Below, in pieces: positions 43,505 to 51,369 of a stretch of 64,000 nucleotides of DNA. The stretch spans positions 80,729 to 144,728 of the forward strand of contig NZ_JBBMFD010000004.1 in assembly GCF_040096205.1 (NCBI RefSeq). Reading direction: 5' to 3'. Under the pieces are notes generated by a model, which saw only the letters and a list, made by a program, of their open reading frames with translations, ran no database searches and was not told the origin of the DNA. The stretch comes from Solibaculum_A intestinale. Its GTDB lineage: Bacteria > Bacillota > Clostridia > Oscillospirales > Acutalibacteraceae. Both the position numbers and the translations under genes were made by a program. How positions within the stretch are numbered: the stretch's first letter is position 1; each line of letters begins with the position of its first letter.

Positions 43505-44425
43505 ATGAAAAAACAAGCCAATTCTCAACCCAAAACCAAGTCCGCTTTTCTTTCCATTGTAGGCAAACCCAATGTGGGCAAGTCCTCCATCATGAACGCC
43601 ATGCTCGGGCAGAAGGTGGCGATCGTCTCCCCGAAGCCCCAGACCACCCGCACCCGCATCATGGGGGTGCTCACTCAGGGAGAAACCCAGCTGGTGTTTA
43701 TCGACACGCCCGGCCTTCATAAGCCCCGCACCCGTTTGGGCGATTATATGGTCAAGACGGTGAGCGAGTCGGTGTCGGGAGTGGACGCCTGCCTGCTGGT
43801 GGTGGAGCCGGAGGGGGAGCTGACGGAATCGGAGCTGTCCCTCATCCAGAATTTTAAGAAAAACCATATGCCGGCCATCCTGGCCATCAATAAAATCGAC
43901 CTGCTTGCGAACAAGGAAGCCCTCCTGTCGCGTATCTTGCAGCTCTCCTCCCTCTACGAGTTCGACGCGGTGGTACCGGTGTCCGCCCTGAAGGGCAGCG
44001 GGATGGACGAGCTCATTGCCGAGCTCAAGAAGCACGCCGTATCCGGACCGCACTTTTTTGACGACGACGCTCTAACCGACATGCCGGAAAAGGTGCTGGC
44101 GGGCGAGATCATCCGAGAAAAGCTTCTGGAGCTGCTGGACAAGGAGATTCCCCACGGGGTGGCCGTTTCGGTGGAAACCATGCGGGAACGGGAGGACGGA
44201 AGCGGCATCACCGACCTAGAAGCGGTGATCTACTGCGAAAAGCAGAGCCATAAGGGCATCATCATCGGCAAGCAGGGCGCCATGTTAAAGGCGGTGGGCT
44301 CTAAGGCCCGGGCGGACATGGAGCGGTTTTTCGACTGCAAAATCAATCTGCAATGCTGGGTAAAGGTCAAGGAAGATTGGCGTAACCGGCAGGGACTTTT
44401 GCGCAGTTTCGGGTATAACGAATAA
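43505..44425 (+). CDS. era: Ribosome-associated GTPase Era
   Basis: 306 residues. G1 GKPNVGKSSIMN, G2 TTRTRIMG, G3 FIDTPGLHKP, G4 AINKIDLL, and the C-terminal KH domain with GIIIGKQGAMLKAVGSKARADME. Helps 30S assembly by binding 16S rRNA 3' end. The start at 43505 follows AAGGAG; the longer frame is not supported. Confidence 0.96.
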   Translation: MKKQANSQPKTKSAFLSIVGKPNVGKSSIMNAMLGQKVAIVSPKPQTTRTRIMGVLTQGETQLVFIDTPGLHKPRTRLGDYMVKTVSESVSGVDACLLVVEPEGELTESELSLIQNFKKNHMPAILAINKIDLLANKEALLSRILQLSSLYEFDAVVPVSALKGSGMDELIAELKKHAVSGPHFFDDDALTDMPEKVLAGEIIREKLLELLDKEIPHGVAVSVETMREREDGSGITDLEAVIYCEKQSHKGIIIGKQGAMLKAVGSKARADMERFFDCKINLQCWVKVKEDWRNRQGLLRSFGYNE

Positions 44426-44556
44426 TTTTAGAGAGTCTAAATTGAATTTTTTAAAAAAGTTTCACATATTCCCCACCATTTCCCTATAATATCCTAGTAG
44501 AGAACGGTTACAATGAAAACAGAACCAGAATATTCGGATAGGGAGGCACTGGGAAA

Positions 44557-44715
44557 ATGGAACGAAACGATTTGTGGTCTGCGTTTGAAAAAACCGGCAG
44601 TGTGCGGGACTATCTCAATTACCGCGGCATCCCGGCGGCTAAATCGGCACAGGGGGATTTTCGCCATGCTTCTGAGCACCAACGGCCTGATTCTCAGAGA
44701 ACAGAATACCGGTGA
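44557..44715 (+). CDS. yqzL: YqzL-like small protein between era and recO
   Basis: 52 residues, below the usual ORF cutoff. It reads MERNDLWSAFEKTGSVRDYL and continues NYRGIPAAKSAQGDFR. Bacillus YqzL has the same start pattern (aromatic-phenylalanine, Gly-Ser/Asn, aspartate-Tyr-Leu) and the same place between era and recO. GGGAGG lies ten bases upstream. Its last 50 bases overlap the recO start in another frame, so the two are likely coupled. No function is known. Confidence 0.75.
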   Translation: MERNDLWSAFEKTGSVRDYLNYRGIPAAKSAQGDFRHASEHQRPDSQRTEYR

Positions 44716-45418
44716 AGACGACCGGATCATCACCATACTGACCAGGGATCGCGGCGTGATCCGGGCGTTTGCCAACAAAGCGCGGCGCATCAAAAGCAAA
44801 AACACCTCGGCGACCTCTCTGCTTTCGTATTCCCGGCTGACCCTTTACTTTGGCCGGGACAAATACACGGTGAACGAGGCGGAGCCCATCGAGGTGTTTT
44901 TTCATTTGCGCGAGGATTTGGTATTATTGTCCCTGGCCCAGTATTTCTGCGAGCTGTGCTTGAACCTGGCGCCCAAGGAGGAGGACGCGGAGGAGACGCT
45001 CCGCTTTGTTCTCAACACCCTTTCCATGCTGGCAAGGGAGAAACGGCCGCCGGCTTTTCTAAAGCCGGTGTTTGAGCTGCGGCTTTTGTCCATGGCGGGG
45101 TATATGCCGGATTTGACCATGTGCGAAGCCTGCGGCTGCTATGAGGCGGCGGAGATGCAGCTGCTTTTGCGAAGCGGGCGGCTTCGCTGTATGGCCTGCG
45201 GGCCGGCGGCGGAACCTTCTGCACGGCTTCCTAAGGGCGTGCTCTTTGCCATGCGCCACATTGTCTATGCCGAGCCGGAGAAGCTTTTTTCCTTTTCCCT
45301 GCCGGAGAAAAGCCTTCGGATCCTGTCGGACGCCTGCGAACGCTATCTGCTAACGCAGCTCGACCGGGGGTTTCCCACCCTGCAGTTTTACCACGGTTTA
45401 GTGGATTTCGCGGGATAG
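44666..45418 (+). CDS. recO: DNA repair protein RecO
   Basis: 250 residues. N-terminal OB fold TNGLILREQNTGEDDRIITI and GVIRAFANKARRIKS; helical domain with a zinc cluster CEACGCY and RCMACG. Loads RecA with RecR. The start at 44666 follows AGGGGGA and matches the family N terminus; the longer frame is the promoter and yqzL region. Confidence 0.95.
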   Translation: MLLSTNGLILREQNTGEDDRIITILTRDRGVIRAFANKARRIKSKNTSATSLLSYSRLTLYFGRDKYTVNEAEPIEVFFHLREDLVLLSLAQYFCELCLNLAPKEEDAEETLRFVLNTLSMLAREKRPPAFLKPVFELRLLSMAGYMPDLTMCEACGCYEAAEMQLLLRSGRLRCMACGPAAEPSARLPKGVLFAMRHIVYAEPEKLFSFSLPEKSLRILSDACERYLLTQLDRGFPTLQFYHGLVDFAG

Positions 45419-45463
45419 GGCCTTTTGCTTTTGGAATTCGTCACAGAAATGGAGATTACATAT

Positions 45464-47848
45464 ATGAGCGATAAAACACTTTCTCATCATCAGCGGGCGC
45501 TGGAGCTTCCCAAGGTGCTTGCCATGCTGGCAAAGGAAGCCCCTTGTGAGGACTGCGCCAGGCTTGCGCTGGAGCTAACGCCTTCCAGCGACCTGCATGA
45601 GGTGGAGCATCTTCTGGCCCAGACGCAGGACGCCCACATGCTCATCGGCCGGTTTGGGAGCCCTTCCTTCGGCGGGCTCAAAAACATGGCCAACGCCATG
45701 GCCAGGGCCAACGCCGGCGGAGCTCTCAGTATGCGCGAGCTTTTGGACATTGCGGAAAACCTGCGGGTGATGCGTTCCCTGACCGACTGGCGCGCCCACT
45801 GCGAAGGGGTGCAAACCTGCTTAGACGACCTATTCGGCGCAATCTTCCCCAACAAATACCTGGAAAGCCGCATTCACGCCTGCATTCTGTCGGAAGAGGA
45901 GATGGCGGATGCCGCCTCCCCCGCGTTGCATGATATCCGGCGCAAGATGCGGGCGGCTTCCTCCAAGGTGCGCGAGCAGTTGGACAAGCTGGTACGCTCC
46001 CCTGCCTACCAGCGGTACCTGCAGGACCCCATCGTCACCATCCGGTCCGACCGGTTCGTGGTGCCGGTGAAGGCGGAGCACCGGGCAGACGTGCCCGGGC
46101 TCGTGCACGACACGTCGTCCAGCGGGGCGACGGTATTTGTCGAGCCCATCGGCGCGGTGCAGGCCAACAATGAGCTTAAAGTTCTCAAGGCAAAGGAAGC
46201 GGCCGAAATCGAGCGGATTCTCTTTGAACTGTCCGCCGAGGTTGGGTCCTTTTCGGAAAGTTTAAACCGCAGCTACGCGCTGGCGGTGGAGTTGGGGCTC
46301 ATCTTCAGCAAAGCTAGGCTCGCCTATACTATGAAAGCTTCGGTCCCCGCCGTCAACGAGGCGGGGAAAATCAACCTAAAAAAAGCCCGCCATCCCCTTA
46401 TCGACCCCAAGCAGGTGGTGGCGACCGACATTTTGCTAGGCTACCAGTTCGACACTCTGGTCATCACCGGACCCAACACGGGCGGTAAGACGGTGGCGCT
46501 GAAAACGGTGGGGCTTCTCACTTTGATGACCATGTGCGGCCTGATGATCCCGGTGTCGGACGGGAGCGCGGTGTCCTTGTTCGACCATGTGCTGGCGGAC
46601 ATTGGAGATGAGCAGAGCATCGAGCAGTCCTTGTCCACCTTCTCAGCCCACATGACCAACATCATCTCCATTCTCGGGGAAGCGGACGACCGTTCCCTGG
46701 TCCTTTTGGACGAGCTGGGCGCGGGCACCGATCCCATTGAGGGCGCAGCCCTGGCCATGGCGATCTTGGAAAACCTGCGGGCAAAGGGGGCGCGCCTGTG
46801 CGCCACCACCCATTACGCGGAGCTGAAGGCCTACGCGCTGCAGACGCCGGGCGTGGAAAACGGATGCTGCGAATTCGACGTAAAGACCCTGCGCCCCACC
46901 TACCGGCTGCTCATCGGCATTCCCGGGCGCTCCAACGCCTTCGCCATCAGCGAACGGCTGGGAATGCCTGCACCGGTGGTAGAGCGGGCTAGACATCTGG
47001 TAAGTGCGGAAAGCACCAGATTCGAGGACGTGGTGGACAAGCTTGAGCAAAGCCGCCAGTCCATGGAAGAGCGCCGGCAGGAGGCGGAGGCCATGCGCCT
47101 GGCTGCCGAACGGGCGGCAAAGGAAGCAAACGACCGGCTGGCCAGAATGGAACGGGACCGGGATCGGGAATTGGAGGCGGCCCGGGTGCGGGCGCGGGAC
47201 ATCGTCGAGCAGGCCAAGCGCCAGGCTCATCAGTTGATGGACGAGCTGGATGCTTTGCGAAAGCAAAAGGATGCGGCCGAGTTCAGCCTCAAAGCCGCCC
47301 AGGCAAAGGCGGAGCTCAAGGCCAAGCTGCGGCGCCTAGACGATCTGGCGGACCCGATCAAGGAACAGACGGATGAGGATTATGTGCTGCCCAGGCCGCT
47401 GAAGGTGGGAGACACGGTGCTCATCACATCCCTGGGCACAGTCGGCACCGTTATCAGCCTGCCGGACAGCAAGGGGAACGTAGAAGTCCAGGCCGGGATT
47501 ATCAAAACAAGGGTGCCGCTTACGTCGGTGCGGCTGACGGCGGCGAAAAAGGCGAAGCCCGCCCGGTCGGCCATCCGAAACGTGGCCAGCCGGGCAACCG
47601 CCCGGGCGGAAACCTCTGTGGATCTGCGGGGCAAGGCGGCCGACGAAGCGCTGATGGACTTAGACCAGTTCATCGACCAGAGCCTATTAAACGGCATCGA
47701 AGAGATCACCATCATCCACGGCAAGGGGACCGGCGTGCTGCGCACCGCTGTGCAAAAGCACCTGCGCACCCATCCGAGCATCCTCACCTTCCGTTCGGGG
47801 GTCTACGGCGAAGGAGAGCAAGGCGTCACCATCGCCCAACTCAAATAA
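45464..47848 (+). CDS. mutS2: MutS2 family ATPase/nuclease
   Basis: 794 residues. Clamp and core helices precede the ATPase: Walker A GPNTGGKTVALKTVG, Walker B LVLLDELGAGTDPIEGA, CATTHYAELKAYA. A long coiled coil (about 520-640) follows, then a KOW-like linker and the C-terminal Smr nuclease domain with TSVDLRGKAADEALMDLDQF and EITIIHGKGTGVLRTAVQKH. In Bacillus it rescues collided ribosomes and curbs recombination. ATG at 45464 is chosen for the GGAGAT upstream. A terminator follows. Confidence 0.95.
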   Translation: MSDKTLSHHQRALELPKVLAMLAKEAPCEDCARLALELTPSSDLHEVEHLLAQTQDAHMLIGRFGSPSFGGLKNMANAMARANAGGALSMRELLDIAENLRVMRSLTDWRAHCEGVQTCLDDLFGAIFPNKYLESRIHACILSEEEMADAASPALHDIRRKMRAASSKVREQLDKLVRSPAYQRYLQDPIVTIRSDRFVVPVKAEHRADVPGLVHDTSSSGATVFVEPIGAVQANNELKVLKAKEAAEIERILFELSAEVGSFSESLNRSYALAVELGLIFSKARLAYTMKASVPAVNEAGKINLKKARHPLIDPKQVVATDILLGYQFDTLVITGPNTGGKTVALKTVGLLTLMTMCGLMIPVSDGSAVSLFDHVLADIGDEQSIEQSLSTFSAHMTNIISILGEADDRSLVLLDELGAGTDPIEGAALAMAILENLRAKGARLCATTHYAELKAYALQTPGVENGCCEFDVKTLRPTYRLLIGIPGRSNAFAISERLGMPAPVVERARHLVSAESTRFEDVVDKLEQSRQSMEERRQEAEAMRLAAERAAKEANDRLARMERDRDRELEAARVRARDIVEQAKRQAHQLMDELDALRKQKDAAEFSLKAAQAKAELKAKLRRLDDLADPIKEQTDEDYVLPRPLKVGDTVLITSLGTVGTVISLPDSKGNVEVQAGIIKTRVPLTSVRLTAAKKAKPARSAIRNVASRATARAETSVDLRGKAADEALMDLDQFIDQSLLNGIEEITIIHGKGTGVLRTAVQKHLRTHPSILTFRSGVYGEGEQGVTIAQLK

Positions 47849-47873
47849 TGATCCAAAACCGCATGACGGCGGC

Positions 47874-47921
47874 CAGCCGTTCTCTGGAGGAAACACCTCC
47901 AGAGAACGGCTGTTGTTTTTT
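47874..47921 (+). terminator. Terminator after mutS2
   Basis: Perfect 17-bp stem (CAGCCGTTCTCTGGAGG) followed by TTGTTTTTT. Confidence 0.9.
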
Positions 47922-48080
47922 ACAAATGTGCGTGCTACGCTCCTGAATGGCTCCCAATGCGCCTTGTCTGCCGACGAAGCTTTTTTAGCAGGGAAACCGG
48001 CATTCATCCATAAAACAGCCGCACGCTTCTCCCTCCCGGCCAGGAACATTCTGGATTTTCGCACCGGAGCGGCAATCCGG

Positions 48081-48109
48081 TTGCATGTTTGCGAAATCCA
48101 GCCTATACT
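48081..48109 (+). promoter_or_regulatory. Promoter of the amidohydrolase gene
   Basis: TTGCAT-17-TATACT, 37 bases before the ATG at 48147. Confidence 0.7.
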
Positions 48110-48146
48110 AACCGGTAGAGGCATCTTTGGAAAGGGGGAACTTGAT

Positions 48147-49763
48147 ATGAAACAGACCATCTATTACGGCGGCGACATTTTGACCATGGAAGAACCCATT
48201 ACGGTGGAAGCCATTCTGGTGAAAGACGGAATCATTTCCCAGGCCGGAAGCCTGCGGGACATTCTGGCCCAAAAGGATGAGCAAACCGTGCTGGAGCATC
48301 TCCATGGAAAGACCCTGCTGCCCGCCTTTCTTGATCCGCACAGCCACATCACCGCCTTGGCCAGCACCATGGGGCTGGCGCCTTTGGACGGTGCGGGCAG
48401 CTTTGACGACATGGTTTCGCGCCTTGAGGAATTCCAGCACAAACGCACCATCCCGGCCGGACAATGGCTAACTGGCTTCGGGTACGACCATAACTTTCTC
48501 AAAGAGAAAGCCCATCCCACCAAGGAAGTGCTGGACCGGGCTTTTCCGGATACGCCCGTACTCATTACCCACGCCTCCGGGCATATGGGCGTGGCCAACT
48601 CCGCGGCTCTCACCGCCCTCGGCGTCACCAGCCACACCCCCGACCCGGAGGGTGGCAAAATCGGCCGGATGGAAGGCACTATGGAGCCAAACGGCTACCT
48701 GGAGGAAACCGCTTTTACGTCCCTTTCCTCCAAGCTCCCGCAGCCTACCTTGGAACAGCTCCTGGATCAGCTGGACGCGGCTCAAAAGGTCTATCTGCAA
48801 AACGGTATCACCACCGTGCAGGACGGGTTTACCAGGCCCGGAGAATGGGCCATGCTCAAGGCCATGGCCCAGGCAAAGCGCTTTTTGGTGGACGTGGTGG
48901 GCTATGCGGCGCTTAACGGCCACCGATCGCTTCGAACGGAGAATCCTGCTTATTGCAAGGAGTACCAAAACCGGCTGAGAATCGGCGGATACAAGATGTT
49001 CCTGGACGGCTCTCCCCAGGGAAAGACCGCTTGGCTGTCGGAACCCTACGCCACCTCGCCCGACGGATACCGGGGCTATCCGATTTACACGGACAAACAG
49101 GTATACTCGCTCATTTGCCAGGCACTTCAGGACGGCGTTCCGCTTCTCACCCACTGCAACGGGGACGCGGCGGCCCAACAGCTGATCGACGGCTTTGAAA
49201 AGGCGCTTTCCTCGTATCCGAACGCATCCTCTACCCGACCGGTGATGATTCATGCCCAGACGGTACGGCCCGACCAGCTCCAGAGGATGGCCGCCCTCTC
49301 CATGATCGCCTCCTTCTTTGTGGCCCACACCTACTATTGGGGAGATGTGCATCTTCAGAACCTGGGCCTCAAGCGGGCAAACCGCATCAGCCCCGCCCGG
49401 ACCGCGGGGAAACTGGGCGTCACTTACACCTTCCATCAGGATACGCCGGTTCTGCCGCCCAACATGATCGACACCGTGTGGTGCGCGGTCAACCGGGTGA
49501 CGAAAGACGGCGTGACCTTAGGCGAGTGCGAACGGGTCACTCCCCTGGCTGCCCTCAAGGCGGTGACGATAAACGCAGCGTACCAGTATTTCGAAGAGGA
49601 CCGCAAGGGTTCCATCCGTCCGGGAAAACTGGCGGACCTGGTGATTCTCGACCGCAACCCACTGACTGTGAATCCCATGGACATCCGGGACATCCGGGTG
49701 GTAAAAACCATCAAGGAAGGCAAGACGGTCTATTCGGCAGAGGAAGGATCACGCTCTTTGTAG
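48147..49763 (+). CDS. YtcJ-type metal-dependent amidohydrolase
   Basis: 538 residues. Metal motif FLDPHSHITALASTMG, VLITHASGHMGVANSAAL, YKMFLDGSPQGKTAWLS, LLTHCNGDAAAQQLIDGFE, MIHAQTVRP and the C-terminal GSIRPGKLADLVILDRNPL are the YtcJ/imidazolonepropionase-like set. Likely hydrolyses an amide bond in an unknown small molecule. No neighbour gives a pathway. The ATG follows GGGGGA; the long upstream in-frame stretch includes the mutS2 terminator and is not coding. Confidence 0.88.
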   Translation: MKQTIYYGGDILTMEEPITVEAILVKDGIISQAGSLRDILAQKDEQTVLEHLHGKTLLPAFLDPHSHITALASTMGLAPLDGAGSFDDMVSRLEEFQHKRTIPAGQWLTGFGYDHNFLKEKAHPTKEVLDRAFPDTPVLITHASGHMGVANSAALTALGVTSHTPDPEGGKIGRMEGTMEPNGYLEETAFTSLSSKLPQPTLEQLLDQLDAAQKVYLQNGITTVQDGFTRPGEWAMLKAMAQAKRFLVDVVGYAALNGHRSLRTENPAYCKEYQNRLRIGGYKMFLDGSPQGKTAWLSEPYATSPDGYRGYPIYTDKQVYSLICQALQDGVPLLTHCNGDAAAQQLIDGFEKALSSYPNASSTRPVMIHAQTVRPDQLQRMAALSMIASFFVAHTYYWGDVHLQNLGLKRANRISPARTAGKLGVTYTFHQDTPVLPPNMIDTVWCAVNRVTKDGVTLGECERVTPLAALKAVTINAAYQYFEEDRKGSIRPGKLADLVILDRNPLTVNPMDIRDIRVVKTIKEGKTVYSAEEGSRSL

Positions 49764-49914
49764 AGATACGCGTTAAGATCCTGCCTCTTCCTCTCGCAAT
49801 GCAGACAAATGAGCTTTGCTGCATAGAGACAATGGGAACGGCAAGATCGACTGTCTTTTTCAGACAAGAGAGATTTCTTTTTTGTTTGCTGCTGCAATAT
49901 CGAAAAAGAAACAG

Positions 49915-49955
49915 CAAGAAGCGCTTTGCGGACAGCCGTAAAGCGCTTCTTGCTT
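49915..49955. terminator. Hairpin between the convergent amidohydrolase and DNRLRE-type genes
   Basis: 17-base arms CAAGAAGCGCTTTGCGG with one mismatch. Tails are poor in T on both sides. Serves the two convergent genes. Confidence 0.6.
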
Positions 49956-50021
49956 CTGGAGGAGCCGGAAAATCCGAAGAATGTTCGGCCCTTCGTTTGC
50001 TATATGGGAAAGCAAATGGTC

Positions 50022-50837
50022 TCAGCGATACCGGATTTGGATGGACAGACCGATAAATGCAAGGAAGTCATAATAATAGACAGGGTCGCCCACTCCATAT
50101 TCTTTTAGAAGGATGCCGCAGCGGTTCGTTCCGTTTTCGCTCGTATAAGGCTGTAAAACCGCGTCCGTAATGTCTAAATCCGGATCGGCGCCGTTGCCGA
50201 ACCTTACATAATACTCTCCAACGGAAGACGGAGTGGAAGCAAAAACGTTTTCATTTGCGGCAAAATCGGCAAACGACAGATTCGACGGTTCCGTATACAG
50301 AACATGAGCCCCCACCGGAACCACGCAGTCATCCGGCATGGTGGCCCGTTCCGCCCAATAGCTGTCGATTGTCATTGCAAATGTGGCGTCTACCAAATTG
50401 TCCGGTGTGATGTAAGCAGGCACGTCGAACGTGACCCACGTATAGCATTCACCATATTCCGGTACGATACCGCCCGTGATGTTGTCATTCGTGCCGGCGA
50501 GATTCCCCACTAGCCACGCTTCCTCCGGCGGCGCCAGATCCAAGGAAGCGACCGTACCAGCATCGTAATTGGTAACCTTTACCGTGGTTTCACCGGACGC
50601 CAAGTCAACCCACTTGCCGTCCACCTGTTCATGAACCGGACGCTGGTAAATAACTGCCATCTTGGTACCGTCCGACATCTGATATTGCTTCACGTTCTCT
50701 TCCCGCAGCTCGATGATCTCACGGACAATCTGCGGCTCTTGCTCTTCCTGGGCGAAGGCCATCATGGGGCAGATCTGCAGCAGCATGGCCACCACAAGAA
50801 CCAACGCAACCCATTTTCCTTTTCTGCATGTTTTCAT
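50022..50837 (-). CDS. Secreted DNRLRE-type surface protein, probably truncated
   Basis: 271 residues. Signal peptide (KWVALVLVVAMLLQICPMMAFAQ), then EIIELREENVKQYQMSDGTK, VIYQRPVHEQVDGKWVDL, and YITPDNLVDATFAMTIDSYW. This is how many large clostridial DNRLRE/RHS-type wall proteins begin. Here the protein ends soon after the first beta domain with no wall anchor, so it is either secreted or the remaining part of a larger gene. The promoter carries a perfect palindrome. Neighbours are accessory surface genes. Confidence 0.65.
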   Translation of the reverse strand: MKTCRKGKWVALVLVVAMLLQICPMMAFAQEEQEPQIVREIIELREENVKQYQMSDGTKMAVIYQRPVHEQVDGKWVDLASGETTVKVTNYDAGTVASLDLAPPEEAWLVGNLAGTNDNITGGIVPEYGECYTWVTFDVPAYITPDNLVDATFAMTIDSYWAERATMPDDCVVPVGAHVLYTEPSNLSFADFAANENVFASTPSSVGEYYVRFGNGADPDLDITDAVLQPYTSENGTNRCGILLKEYGVGDPVYYYDFLAFIGLSIQIRYR

Positions 50838-50857
50838 TTCACTATCTCCTTCATTTT

Positions 50858-50885
50858 TGTATAATGTGAACCAGGTTCACGTCAA
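50858..50885 (-). promoter_or_regulatory. Promoter with palindromic operator for the DNRLRE-type gene
   Basis: TTGACG-16-TATACA on the minus strand. The spacer is filled by GTGAACC-A-GGTTCAC (50866-50880), a perfect 7-1-7 palindrome of the sort bound by TetR-like repressors. No such regulator gene lies next to it. The AT-rich gap 50838-51369 otherwise holds only the promoter and terminator of the nitrilase gene. Confidence 0.65.
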
Positions 50886-51176
50886 TCCTATTCTTTTTCC
50901 ATATCTCTGTCAACCCTTCCGGAAGATAATTACTTCATAAAGATCATGCTGTTTTTTCTACGATATGGTATTAATGGAGATTATATATACATCTTTTCAG
51001 TATTTATTACGGCTGAATTCCTTTTATTTACTATTTGAAATTTATTATAAAGAATACAAATCGTGACGGATATCCGCAAACACCAGCAAGCATGATTTTA
51101 TTATGATGAACATTTTCTAAATTTTGCTCACATATTCGAGGATTCTGCACACAAACTTAGAAATCATTTTTCCGAC

Positions 51177-51205
51177 TTGACAGGAATTTTTCATAAGCGT
51201 ATGAT
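51177..51205 (+). promoter_or_regulatory. Consensus promoter of the tandem nitrilase gene
   Basis: TTGACA-17-TATGAT, start of transcription near 51212, about 160 bases before the ATG at 51370. Confidence 0.75.
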
Positions 51206-51219
51206 TAAATACAGAAAGC

Positions 51220-51254
51220 AAGGGCGCTGCGAAGAAGCAGCGCCCTTTGTTTTT
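51220..51254 (+). terminator. Terminator within the leader of the nitrilase gene
   Basis: 11-bp stem AAGGGCGCTGC / GCAGCGCCCTT followed by TGTTTTT. It lies only about 10 bases after the predicted start of transcription and before the gene, so it may act as an attenuator. Confidence 0.7.
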
Positions 51255-51369
51255 ACAGGGTACCCAATACCAACACCGAAAGGGGGATTTTTTCAGCCCG
51301 ATCATATCTGGCAGGCAATGAAGCCGACTGTGGTTTCGTTGCCGTTTTGTTTTTTTGGAGGGAATCGTC

